Of a stretch of DNA of 64,000 nt, positions 53,401-63,525 are shown piece after piece. Positions within the stretch are counted from its first letter, which is position 1; every line of letters starts with the position of its first letter. The notes beneath the pieces were generated by a model. It had not been told where the DNA came from, searched no databases, and worked only from the letters and a program-made list of their open reading frames with translations. Source of the stretch: Hygrocybe punicea (Eukaryota; Basidiomycota; Agaricomycetes; Agaricales; Hygrophoraceae). The translations under genes were made by a program, and so were the position numbers. The stretch is taken from NCBI GenBank assembly GCA_963556145.1, contig OY744472.1, forward strand, positions 4,402,001 to 4,466,000, written 5' to 3'.

Positions 53401-56129
53401 AGTATCTGCTGATGGCCATTGAATCTTGAAACAGCTGGAACATGTGGCGAGCGCTGCCAGCATGTGTAGAGGGAAGAACAATGCAGGTTCCGACTTGTCC
53501 AAGATCGACAGGACCATCATCTGCATTGTGGATGGCATTTCTAACCCCCTGGTACAAATCAGCTCTGATATCCTTCTGATGGGTCTTGAGCCAAAAGAGC
53601 TCTGAGCCCTCTACTGAAGACCAAGCATCGACAACATACTGCTGCAACAGCCGACCACCGCGAAATAGTGTATCGGGTTCTGGATCACAAAGAGGGGTGT
53701 GGAGTAGAAGCCTTGGGTAGAGCCTGTAAGCATGGTAACGCCGCTGAGTGACATGCTCGGTGTGGAATTGACCTCTGGGTCCAGGAAGTGAAGGAATGCC
53801 ATCATGCCAGCCTTGCTCTCCATTTGGAAAAAGAAGAACATAGTGGAGTGGCCAGTAGACAGGATTAAGATGACTGATCCTTTTGAGGGCACCACCTTGA
53901 TCAGGAGTCTTGAGACGCAAAATGATCTCCCTGTGAAGGTTGACCTCCTCTTCTCCACTTCCTGGTATGATGGCAGCGACCTCCTCCACTGTGGGCAAGT
54001 TGTAGCGACAACGATCTGCATTTGGCTGCAGGACCAAGCGAGCCTGAACATTTCCATGTTCCTCTGGAGGCTTGTCCATCATGATCCGAAATGCATGCTG
54101 GTAGAGAGGCACGAATGGGTTTGCAGCATTAAGCATCATCTGGATATCAGACATGATGGTTGGATCCAGGTTTGGATTGCGAGCATTACATGTGGCAAGA
54201 GCAGCTTGCGGGTCATGAATGTAGAGCTGGGCATAAGCAGGCTGTACACCATTTCGTGGAATGAGAGCACCCATATTGTGATGCATGTCGCCGTGCATGC
54301 GGAAGCAGTAAGGACCGGCACCTTGGAGGACAGTCATGTCAAGCTGAATAGCAATGGAGGTAAATGCAAATGCAGCATTATACTGGCGTATGTGTTCCCT
54401 GAAAGAACGTACACGAGGATTACTTTCTGTGAGAAGACATCTCAAGGTGGCAGGGGGATATGTCAAAGGCTCCAAGTGAATCTGTCCCTGAAGACAGCAC
54501 ATGCCAAACCTTGGATGGACTTGAGAAGACCCTGAGAGGCGTTCTGTGATGAAGTGAAGAGCGCCACAGTGAGAGCACAGCACATCCATCCTCTTAATGC
54601 TGAAGCAAACTGGTGGCTCGACATATGGTCGTCGACCCTTTGGCACTTGTTGTTGTGCCTGCAATGCCTGTGCATCTGGCTGAGCCAGTGCCACCTCTTC
54701 ATCATGAATAACATTTTCCTGTTCTTCAGCCTCTGCCCTGATGCCTTGATTATGCAAGTCCTCTAGCACAACCTCCTGTGATGCCCTCTGCAGGTCCTCT
54801 CGATGCTGCTGGTGTGAGTGCTCTTCAAGCTGTCTCAACCTTTGCAGGTCATCTTGATGGTGCTGGTATGATTGCTCTTCCAGCAATCTTAGCCCTTGCT
54901 GCACTTCTCGATGTTGCAGATGTGATTCTTCTTCAAGCTGTTGCAACCTTGGCCGCCCCTCTCGGTGTTGCTGATGTGACTGAACTTCAAGCAGTCTTAG
55001 CCTGTGCTGGGCCAGTCGTTTGGCTTCCAACTGTTGTGCAAGATGTTTTCATTTGGCATCATCCAGGTTCTTCTGCCGCCAACGTTCTTCTTCTCGAAGA
55101 ATAGCCTGACGTTGGCATTCCCGAAGACTTTGCTCCTCCTGCTGACGCAGTTGGTGCAATCGTTGTTCTTCAGCCTGCTTGGCAAGAAGATCCTGTTCCG
55201 CCAACCGTTGGTACTCTGCATTGAATTGGTGTTGCCATTGGTCATCAACAACAAACTGGTCCTGATGTCCAGACTTTTTCCTTGCACATCTGGCCTTCAG
55301 TTCCTCATAGCGACTTGTCCTAGGTGGCTGAGGTGCAGCATTAAAATCTGCAGGCCTCGCAGGTCGCTGCTGATTTGTTTGTCCATGTTGTCTGACCCGT
55401 TCAGCATGCGTCCGCTCAAAACCCTGTTGCAACTCCTCCTCCCAGTTTCTTGGAGGTGGAATGTTAGACGACACGGGTGGAACATCTCTTCCTGAAGCCT
55501 GCTGCTGATAGTAGGCCACTCGTCTATCATGATGTGCAATCTGATGTCTTGGCAAGCCAGGATAAACATCCTAGTGATGCCGAAGTTCGGTTCGGAACCG
55601 ATCCGAACCCGGTTTGAACTGCGAACCGAACCGGAAGTTCGGTTCTGGTTCAGTTTGCGGTTCTGGCACTGACATGCAGTTCAAACCGCGTTCAAACGCG
55701 GTTCAAACCGCGAACCGTAATGTATAGTTACCTACGTAGATACTCATTTAGATACTTAATTTTTCACATTTGTTTCTATGCAGTCGCGTGAACTTAGGTC
55801 ATGTGACCTTAAACATACGCGCGAAACACTAACTTGAACGTTACTCAACAACCACGGTAAGTAACGGCCTGATACTATATTTTACTGACATTTTATTACA
55901 TAGAACAGCCCCCCGTGGCCCACCTTGACCGCATAAAGAAGGCGCCCGCGGTCAACTCCACCCAACAACCTCCCTCGCGTTCCAACGCGAGTCGGAGTGA
56001 ATCGATGGCAGCAGCAGCAATGGCAGTGGCAACACCACATACCACCACCCCGACAACGACAACAACGACAACAACGACAATGAAGACAACGGCCAAATGA
56101 CGACGACGACGATGGCCAAATGACCGCAA

Positions 56130-56252
56130 CAACAACAGCAGCAGCAGCAGCAACGGCAACGGCAACAGCAGCAGCAGCGCAGCGGCAATGACAACAGCAG
56201 CAGCGGCAACGGCAACAGCAGGAGCAGCAGCGGCAACGGCAGCAGCGGCAAC

Positions 56253-56286
<34 letters not shown>

Positions 56287-56404
56287 GCAACGGCAACAGC
56301 AGCAGCGGCAATGGCAACAGCAGCAGCGGCAGCAGCAACAGCAACAGCAGCAGCGGCAGCAGCAACGGCAACAGCAGCAGCAGCAGCAGCAGCGCAGCGG
56401 CAAC

Positions 56405-56437
<33 letters not shown>

Positions 56438-56514
56438 GGCAACGGCAACAGCAGCAGCGGCAACGGCAACAGCAGCAGCAGCAGCAGCGGCAATGGCAAC
56501 AGCAGCAGCGGCAA

Positions 56515-56555
<41 letters not shown>

Positions 56556-56652
56556 GCAATGGCAACAGCAGCAGCGGCAGCGGCAACAGCAACAGCAGCA
56601 GCGGCAGCAGCAACGGCAACAGCAGCAGCAGCAGCAGCAGCGCAGCGGCAAC

Positions 56653-56685
<33 letters not shown>

Positions 56686-56750
56686 GGCAACAGCAACAGC
56701 AGCAGCGGCAACGGCAACAGCAGCAGCAGCAGCAGCAGCAGAGCAACACC
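56130..56750. repeat. CAGCAGCGGCAACGG-type simple repeat
   Basis: An irregular array of CAG, CAA and CGG triplets with higher-order units such as CAGCGGCAACGGCAACAGCA. Every frame on both strands stays open here (poly-Gln, poly-Ala/Thr, poly-Leu/Cys), which is a consequence of the repeat and not evidence of a gene. It sits where other cassette elements have shorter Gln/Asn-coding simple sequence. Confidence 0.9.
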
Positions 56751-56844
56751 GGCGGCAGCAGCCAGGTACATCCCCCAAATCCAGTCCCAACGACATCGGC
56801 TAACGAGGGGAATGGACGAGGCGACGACGAAGACCCACCTCACG

Positions 56845-57195
56845 AACATGCCCTAGCCGCGTCAATTGATGTGTGGACGCCCATAGGAAGTCCCCAGCCC
56901 CATCCAACCTCGCGAAAACAGATGGAGCGCGTCAATTGATGTGCCCCATTCTTCGCGAGGTCGTCAGCACACGCGGACACCCATGGAAAGTCCCCGGCCC
57001 CATCCAACCTCGCGAAAACAGATGGAGCGTGTCAATTGACGCGTCCCCGTTCTTCGCGAGGTAGGTAGCACGCGCGGACGCCCATGGGAAGTGCCTGGCC
57101 CCAACCCAACCTCGCAAAAGCAGACGGAGCCCCCCCATCTACCTCGTGAGGGTGACAGCCGCGTCAATTGACGCGCGTCTGACCCGCGCGAGGTA
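56845..57195 (+). repeat. ~110-bp tandem units with GTCAATTGAC palindrome
   Basis: Three to four units of the type 'ccaacctcgcgaaaacagatggagcg-cgtcaattgaygyg-cc...ttcgcgaggt...gcggacgcccatgg'. Each has inverted CCTCGCGAA/TTCGCGAGG words around the central palindrome. Confidence 0.8.
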
Positions 57196-57516
57196 TTTGG
57201 AGGTGGGTTCACGGTTCGAACTGCGTTTGAACGCAGACCGAACGCCGTGAAACCATTCGACATGGTTCCGGTTCGGGTTTGGCATTTCGCTGAACCGAAC
57301 CATCGGTTCCGGTTCCGGTTTTTCAAAAATAGCGAAAAACCGGACCGAACTGAACTTCAGCAACACTAAAACATCCACTGGAACTGGCCAATGACGACTC
57401 GATGAAGTCGGTTGTTGTGGGTCAACAGGGACTGAGGGTGGCATGCCAAAGTTTGGCTGAATGATCAGGGGCTGACGGTCATATGTTCTTTGTCGACGAA
57501 TGGAAGGAGATGTCAT

Positions 57517-58036
57517 CTGCAGTCTTTGCAGCCTTTCATGCTCTCTTTCACCCTGACGGTCCCTTTCAGGAGTTTGCTGAGGATCAGCATGATGCTGTGA
57601 TAAACTGGCTTAAATATCAGCATTCCAGTTTTGCATCCAGGTGAACCCAACACCCACATAACATTTATATATTCAATCCCATCCACTTCTTCATAAAGGG
57701 GGTGATTGTTAGGATTCCTGAAAGGCCCAATTTGTGAGCAAGCCAAATTCATAGTTGCACCATTTCATTGCAATGCTCACATTTTTTAATGCCAACCAAT
57801 GGCTCAAATTGTGGGGGAGATTATGTTTGCAGTTTCCAATATATGTTTCAAAGCAAATGTGCTAGCTCAATGCCAATTATTGCTTTCACTCTCCCCCACA
57901 TAGAAGGAATTTGGTCATGTTTGGTCGTGGTGTGACCAAACTCGCGCGAGGCATGCGGAACACTGTCCACTATATCGCGTATGAAATTTACACCCAAAAT
58001 TTCATATGTAAACACATGCAAAATTTTGCAGGAAGA
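57517..58036 (-). other. Helitron 5' untranslated region
   Basis: Upstream of the Rep start. Contains the hairpin GTTTGGTC-gtggtgt-GACCAAAC near 57,918 and TATGAAATTT/AAATTTCATA near 57,980. No separate gene; the frame at 57,513-57,752 has no recognisable content. Confidence 0.45.
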
Positions 58037-58189
58037 TAATATAGGATATTACAATAGTAACTGACCAAGAAATAAGTAACAGAATGTTTATTTTGGTTCA
58101 GAAAGATGACTTAGGTTCTGTTCATATTTGTTTTCAAATAATATATTTAGACCCAGGGTACAACATTACTACTGTTACAAAAATACAAA
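58037..58189. other. Short interval between Helitron and minisatellite
   Basis: AT-rich; nothing recognised. If the Helitron border is right, this is flanking host or gypsy 5' sequence. Confidence 0.4.
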
Positions 58190-58960
58190 GGGGACCATTC
58201 TGGGTGTGGTTGGGCCAGGGGAGCACAGGGGAGATGGGGTAATTGGAAATAAGAAGAAAACACCTTTTTTGGCCGAACGTTCGAGTCTGTGCTCGAACGG
58301 ATGGCTGCAGGAGGAGGGAGGGGCATGTCGGGGGGGTAGTTGGGTCGATTCCGGGTGTGGTTGGGTCTGGGGAGCACAGGGAGATGGTTAGTATAGCCAA
58401 AATAGCTAAAAAAGAGATTTTACCTTTTTTTGGCCGAACGTTCGAGTTTGAGCTCAAACGGACGGCCGCGGGAGGTGGGAGGGGCTTGCAGGGGGGCCGT
58501 GGGGTCGTTGCCTGTGGTGGTGGGGCCAGGGGAACAGAGGGAGGTGGGTTAGAGGGAGCAAAGTAACAAAAAAGAGGACATTACCTGTTTTTGGCCGAAC
58601 GTTCAAGCGTGGGATCGAACAATCGGCCGTGGGAGATGGGAAGGGCATGCAGGGGGGCTGTATGGTCGTTTGCTGTGGTGGTGGGGCCAGGGGAGCGTAG
58701 GGAGATGGGTAGTGAAGTAGCAAAAAGTCATTTTACCTTTTTTGGCCGAACATTCGAGTTCGGGGTCGAACGGTCGGCCACGGGAGATGTGGGGGGCTTG
58801 CAGGGAGGCCGTGGGGTCATTTGGGAGTTGGGTGGGGCTAGGGAGATGAGTTTCAGGCATTAAAGTCACCAACCCAAAAAAAAATACTTATTTTGGTCGA
58901 ACGTTCAGGTTTGGGTGCGAACACTCGGTCAGAGGAGGGCCTTGGAGTCGTTGTGGGGGC
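58190..58960 (+). repeat. Minisatellite, ~155-bp unit, about five copies
   Basis: Units share 'ttttttggccgaacgttcgag' then 'gaacg(g/a)tcggccg(t/c)gggag', 'ggcatgcagggggg' and 'ggtggtggggccaggggagc'. Starts near 58,270, 58,430, 58,590, 58,740 and 58,895. The GAACGTTCGAG core is close to palindromic. Frames through it are by-products of the repeat. Confidence 0.85.
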
Positions 58961-59167
58961 CAGGGTAGCAGGCCACGTCGGCCATGTTGGTTGGCTGGGC
59001 TGGGGGTCGGACTCGGCTTCGCCTCGCAAGGGGACAGAGGCTCGCGTGGCTTATGCATGTGAGAATTAAGCGGCAAGCGAGAAAATGTGCGCACACGCGC
59101 GCAAAACACGACCATAGCCGAATACCCACGCCACCGACCCCCCTTCCTCCCCTTCCTTTTAGACTAG
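58961..59167. other. Flank of palindromic Helitron-end structure
   Basis: The last part (59,105-59,167: 'gaccatagccgaatacccacgcc...gaccccccttcctccccttccttttaga') recurs at 59,998-60,056 and 60,883-60,936, so three copies of this word border the structure and its centre. No gene. Confidence 0.6.
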
Positions 59168-60756
59168 ATGGTACCCGAGCGTTGCTGCGGTATTAGTTAT
59201 TTTATTTTATCATCAATTTATTGGTTATCATGTTTGTGATTTTTATTTTTATTTTATCTTATTTTATTGTAAATTTATTTCGTGTTTGTGATTTTTATTT
59301 TATTTTATCTTATTTTATTGTGAATTTATTTCCTATGGGGTGAATTTATTTTATTTTATTTTATTTTATTCATTTTCAATTTATGTTCTGTTTTCCATCA
59401 ATTTTTGTGTTCAAAGCGAAGAAACACCTGTGGTGGCTACTAATAACAGTGTTACATGCTTTTTGTGCCACTGATGTTTGTTCGCTTCGCTCACAAACAG
59501 CCGTAGCACCCGTCCTGCAGTGTTACATGCTTTTGTGCCACTGATGTTTGTTCGCTTCGCTCACAAACACCTGTAGCACCCCATTCTCCAGTGGCTGCTG
59601 TCTTGAATTTTATTTGAATTTTAACACACTTGTTTACATTGTTTTGAATTTATTTGCACATTTTGTACTTATCCGGGCTCGGCTTCGCCTTGCATGTTGC
59701 TCCAGGCTGCTGTNNNNNNNNNNNNNNNNNNNNNNNNNNNNNNNNNNNNNNNNNNNNNNNNNNNNNNNNNNNNNNNNNNNNNNNNNNNNNNNNNNNNNNN
59801 NNNNNNNNNNNNNAGATTATTTTGAATTTATTTGCACATTTTGTACTTATCCAGGCTTGGCTGCGGCTCGCGGTTATAGAAGGGGACAACGGTGGCTCGG
59901 CTGCGCCTTACATGGCAAAACGTGGCTTACGCACACGAGGTGCAAAATACACGAAATAAGCGATGCAGCCGACAAAACGTGAGCAAATGCGAGCAAAACG
60001 CGACCATAACCGAGTACCCACGCCACTGACCCCCCTTCCTCCCCTTCCTTTTAGATAACCGCGAGGCGCAGCCAAGCCCAGATAAGTACAAAATGTGCAA
60101 ATAAATTCAAAATAATCTAAACAAGTGTGTTAAAATTCAAATAAAATTCAAGACAGCAGCCTGGAGCAACATGCGAGGTGAAGCTGAGCCCGGATAAGTA
60201 CAAAATGTGCAAATAAATTCAAAACAATGTAAACAAGTGTGTTAAAATTCAAATAAAATTCAAGACAGCAGCCACTGGAGAATGGGGTGCTACAGGTGTT
60301 TGTGAGCGAAGCGAACAAACATCAGTGGCACAAAAGCATGTAACACTGCAGGACGGGTGCTACGGCTGTTTGTGAGCGAAGCGAACAAACATCAGTGGCA
60401 CAAAAAGCATGTAACACTGTTATTAGTAGCCACCACAGGTGTTTCTTCGCTTTGAACACAAAAATTGATGGAAAACAGAACATAAATTGAAAATGAATAA
60501 AATAAAATAAAATAAAATAAATTCACCCCATAGGAAATAAATTCACAATAAAATAAGATAAAATAAAATAAAAATCACAAACACGAAATAAATTTACAAT
60601 AAAATAAGATAAAATAAAAATAAAAATCACAAACACGAAATAAATTTACAATAAAATAAGATAAAATAAAAATAAAAATCACAAACATGATAACCAATAA
60701 ATTGATGATAAAATAAAATAACTAATACCGCAGCAACGCTCGGGTACCATCTAGTA
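59168..60756. mobile_element. Inverted pair of Helitron-type ends around assembly gap
   Basis: Left border reads CTAGATGGTACCCGAGCGTTG and the right border the complement, CAACGCTCGGGTACCATCTAG, each resembling a Helitron 3' end (compare GGGTACCAACTAG at 49,892). Arms of about 550-600 bases (59,168-59,713 and 60,150-60,756) are inverted copies, with (TTTTA)n, and the GTGAGCGAAGCGAAC minisatellite in each. The central segment repeats part of the arm again in both directions. No ORF. Because an N gap lies inside, the arrangement may be partly an assembly artefact. Confidence 0.6.
59714..59813. other. Assembly gap of 100 N
   Basis: A run of exactly 100 N, the conventional placeholder for a gap of unknown size, located inside the left side of the inverted repeat. 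Translations across it are meaningless. Confidence 0.99.
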
Positions 60757-61095
60757 GAAGGGGACAACGGTGGCTCGGCTGCACCTCGCATGGCAAAACG
60801 TGGCTTACGCACGCGAGGTGCAAAATACGCAAAATAAGCAATGCAGCCGACAAAATGTAAGCAAACACAAGCAAAACGTGACCATAACCGAGTACCCACG
60901 CCACTGACCCCCCTTCCTCCCCTTCCTTTTAGATATTTGCCTTACAGTATTGGATGGGGTGGATTGGCAGGAGCCAGGAAATTAGGCACTTTCCCCACAA
61001 TTATTCTAATCTCATGAGAATGGATTTTCCTGAAGCGTGCGTGAAGGTGGCAACAACTCCTAATTGAGGCCTCATCACCTTGACCCCCACCCACC
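60757..61095. other. Transition from repeat to gene space
   Basis: 60,757-60,936 is another copy of the 'gacaacggtggctcggctgc...cacgccactgacccccc' word seen at 59,880-60,056. From 60,937 the sequence is no longer repeated in the window. 'ccccacaattattctaatctcatgag' may be promoter-proximal sequence of the Hsp70-like ORF, but no motif is diagnostic. Confidence 0.5.
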
Positions 61096-62279
61096 ATGAG
61101 CACCGTATCAACAAACGGCCTTTGTGTATCCATCCTCAATGACGCCTACCACTTCTTCCTGACCACAAACAGTTCTCCACCAGAGACCATTCAAGCAAGC
61201 GTCCCATTCATATCATCTGCTTCCCCAGATTCCCTGGACAGCACCATATGAACCCTCGCTTCACCAATCTCAACCCATCCAGCCAAACCTTCTTCTGCCT
61301 GCCGTCCACCTGTTCCACCGTGCATCTATGATGTATCATGAATATTGTTCCCAAGCTGGGCCTCCCCATGCTCAAACTGGAACCCATCGCTTTCCACCAA
61401 GCGTACATAGCATCTCTATCACCCACCGATTTCCCCCTCACAATCAATTGCCTACAATGTTCACCGGAAAGAAGTGAAGCTGAACTCATGGACTTTGAAC
61501 TTGATCCCGAAGGCACCGGGATCGTGGAGATCGACGACGCTCGTCTTGCAATAGTCCATACCACTGAAGAGCTTGACTCTTCTTCTGTGAGAGCAGCGAA
61601 AGTGGTTCAAGAACTCGTCGTTCCCCTCCAATCTTCCAACATACGCATCGTCATTCTCAACGCACACTCAGACATGGTCGATGCTTTGAAGTTTGCGCTA
61701 GCCACCGCAGAACCTGACATTCCAGTCTACATAGCATCTTGCTCCGACTTATCCGCAGGCGCAGCCCGCTACACGCCCCCAGATCTCACCCGCTGGAAGG
61801 TCCTCGCTCAGTATGTCATGCCACTCCCACTCAGCATCACCACCACCTATGGCACCGTTGTCGTCGCCGTCCCAGGCACCCACAAACTCTGTCCCGTCAA
61901 CGAATCCATCCTCCTCACCACTTCCTGCGACAATCAGACTAGTGTGACACTCTCCATATACCTCAGCGACCATCTCAGGGTAGAGGATAATCTCTTCAGT
62001 GGAACAGTTGTCCTGAACGACCTGATCCCTATGCCAAAAGGCAAGGCACTCATTCGGGCTACCTTCATCATCAGCCACTCCACTGGGGCTACCGTCACTG
62101 TCGAGCAGGTCCTCGATGATGGCAAGGAGCTTGCTTCGGCACCTAAGGTGGTCACGAAGTTTCCTAATCTTATCAAGCATCTAGGTAGTGACTATGAACG
62201 CTATGAAGCAGCTGAGCAGAGCAAATGGGCTCCATTTTTGGAGGATTCAGATACACCTGTGGGAGACTTGCCTGGCTGA
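61096..62279 (+). pseudogene. Hsp70-like ORF, N-terminal domain degenerate
   Basis: The main frame (Met at 61338, 313 codons) ends with a clear Hsp70 substrate-binding sub-domain: LTTSCDNQTSVTLSIYLSDH, LRVEDNLFSGTVVLNDLIPM, PKGKALIRATFIISH. Before it, VRAAKVVQELVVPLQSSNIR and a DLSAGAARY stretch align by eye with the last part of the ATPase domain, but the usual glycine-rich VGGSTRIP loop reads ILNAHSDMVDAL. A weak N-terminal piece starts MSTVSTNGLCVSILNDAYHF at 61096 and ends in a stop at 61246; another frame (from 61248) bridges to a stop near 61,329. So most of the nucleotide-binding domain is absent. It may be a shortened Ssz1-like protein, a pseudogene, or have an unseen intron. ATP use is unlikely. 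Confidence 0.65.
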
Positions 62280-62289
62280 CTAAGGCACA

Positions 62290-63078
62290 TGACGAATAGC
62301 CTAAGCCAGCTAACCCCTGTTGTTAATTATTGCATTCCTATGTCCGAAGTATCAGTAAACCTTCATCCAAAGCTAGTCAAGGCGCTCTCCAAGGTTCCCT
62401 ATTCAGCTCTGTATGGAGCGCTGTGGCCTATCATCGTCGAGCAAGCTTCTTTTGAGACACGGCAACAGCTAGCTGAGGTCGACGACTACTTTGCCAGTTT
62501 ATGCTACCCTTACAGACGTTCCGATCGGGCAAAGAGTGTATGCATGCCATCCGCTTCAAGTTTTTTACTTGAACTCCTGCCTTGATTTACAGGGTTACGT
62601 TCAGCACTACGGAAATCAAGATCGAAGGAAAACTCTCCCGTTTGTACTCGATCTGAGCTTTGACGTCGAATGGCGATGCTGGGGTGCTGACAAGTAACTT
62701 GTTTCACATCATTACATTATTATAAACATTCACAAGGAACGTTTTTTTTGCAGGTGTGGTTTCACAGACTTATTTCGTGAATTCTGCGCTATCGGGGACG
62801 TCGATCCAGACCAAGGGTGTAAATGGGGAGAGACAGCATACATTACTACTACCAATTGGATCTGGTTGTCCAGGTCGAAGGACATTGTGTTTGAAACGTC
62901 GCAAAACCCCTTGGATGGTGCCCGTGGTTACTGCCATTATTTTGGCCTGACAGGCATTGCCGACAAGGCTATTGCCATGTATAACTTCATGCACGATAAA
63001 CATGATGAGTATTGCGATGATGAAGACGAGAGAACAACATTTTGGGCGGAAATGACATGGAACCGGGAGTACTGCTGA
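62290..63078 (+). CDS. Unrecognised spliced protein (frame uncertain at 62,490)
   Basis: First block from MTNSLSQLTPVVNYC (62290) or MSEVSVNLHPKLVKAL (62341) to about 62,480; then the frame changes by one near 62,490 to DVPIGQRVYACHPLQVFYLN and LPFVLDLSFDVEWRCWGADK. A GT-AG intron 62695-62754 (gtaact...tttgcag) splices AD-K to CGFTDLFREFCAIGD, and the ORF closes with TTFWAEMTWNREYC at 63076-63078. The C-terminal part is acidic (DEYCDDEDER). No family recognised. Either a small frameshift is present, or the N-terminal block is a separate piece. Base composition is normal for coding sequence, unlike the transposon region. Confidence 0.5.
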
Positions 63079-63525
63079 ATATAGTGCTGAATATTAGGCC
63101 AGTTTAATGAATATTATATGTCATGAGACGCTATGCATGTCTCCGTACATCGTCGAACCATCAGATTATGCTTCATCACTGTATGAAGGCCGACACCTGT
63201 TGTTGTCTCGCAGCAGCCTGCGTGGGTGGTTGGATGCAACCGTATTATAAGACCGAGCCTAACCGCAGTCTGTACCCGCCATCCGCCATTGTTCGGGTAC
63301 GTAGCCAACAGCCCCGGCTTGGCCTGAAGCCGGAGCCAGCTAATACAACACAGCATGCGTTTGAACCGACGTACACTAACACTGGAACTTGCGAACTGCC
63401 ACAGTCTCGCCTCATGGTATGGGCTTTATAATTTATGGGCCGCAGGCCACTCCCCAAGTTTTCTGCCTTTGATTTTCAACCCAAAACGCAATGGGTGGTT
63501 GTGGAATACCTCCAAATCCTGATTT
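63079..63525. other. Interval with no supported gene
   Basis: Short frames exist on both strands (63123-63431 plus; 63114-63457 minus) but none has a recognisable motif or links to a neighbour. Confidence 0.4.

Larger units (their letters stand above)
55572..57368 (+). mobile_element. Cassette-type hAT derivative in the Helitron gene
   Basis: Left end TAGTGATGCCGAAGTTCGG, right end read inward TAGTGTTGCTGAAGTTCAG; duplication AAACATCC at 55564-55571 and 57369-57376. Subterminal words GGTTCGG/CCGAACC fill both ends. It contains a long CAG/CAA repeat (56130-56750), a CAG|GTACAT site near 56,760 and four TCAATTGAY words (56,861; 56,931; 57,031; 57,167). No transposase. Excision (1,805 bases with one target copy) restores the Helitron frame exactly. 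Confidence 0.9.
50433..57516 (-). pseudogene. Helitron Rep-helicase polyprotein, nearly intact
   Basis: Minus strand, start MTSPSIRRQRTYDRQPL at 57516. The 49 codons before the insert join in frame (PVDV-YPGLPRHQ) to the block 55052-55555, a Gln/Arg/Glu-rich coiled region. A TGA at 55049-55051 (Arg expected) interrupts it, then 52178-55030 holds the Helitron-like N domain and Rep: GLPHMHLLIFLRG with the HUH motif (about residue 630 of that block) and YIHKYIYKGHD with the paired Tyr/Lys of the nicking site (about residue 770). One base is missing near 52,185. The PIF1/RecD-like helicase follows: HSAGGGGKTFVC (Walker A), IIIWDEAPMQHRHAVEA (Walker B), GGDFRQTTPVV, and LAFAMTINKSQGQS near the end. 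Only one stop, one frameshift and the insertion separate it from a complete gene. Confidence 0.92.
49892..58036 (-). mobile_element. Helitron encoding Rep and PIF1 helicase
   Basis: The 3' end (minus strand) is CCGTTGCGAAGCACGGGTACC then AACTAG and host T: a hairpin followed by CTAG, the usual Helitron terminus. The 5' end is less sure; the best candidate starts TCTTCCTGCAAAATTTTGC at 58036 with host A before it. It carries one long gene on the minus strand and a hAT derivative (55572-57368). It appears to have entered the 5' part of the gypsy element. Confidence 0.75.

Noticed and set aside
55882..56939. Long frames of 220-317 codons on both strands (poly-Gln, poly-Ala, poly-Leu/Cys)
   Set aside because: They are by-products of a CAG/CAA/CGG triplet array inside a hAT derivative; all frames stay open and none has a non-repetitive domain.
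59548..59982. Frames translated across the N gap
   Set aside because: They contain unknown residues for the whole gap and lie in an inverted repeat; they are not evidence for a gene.
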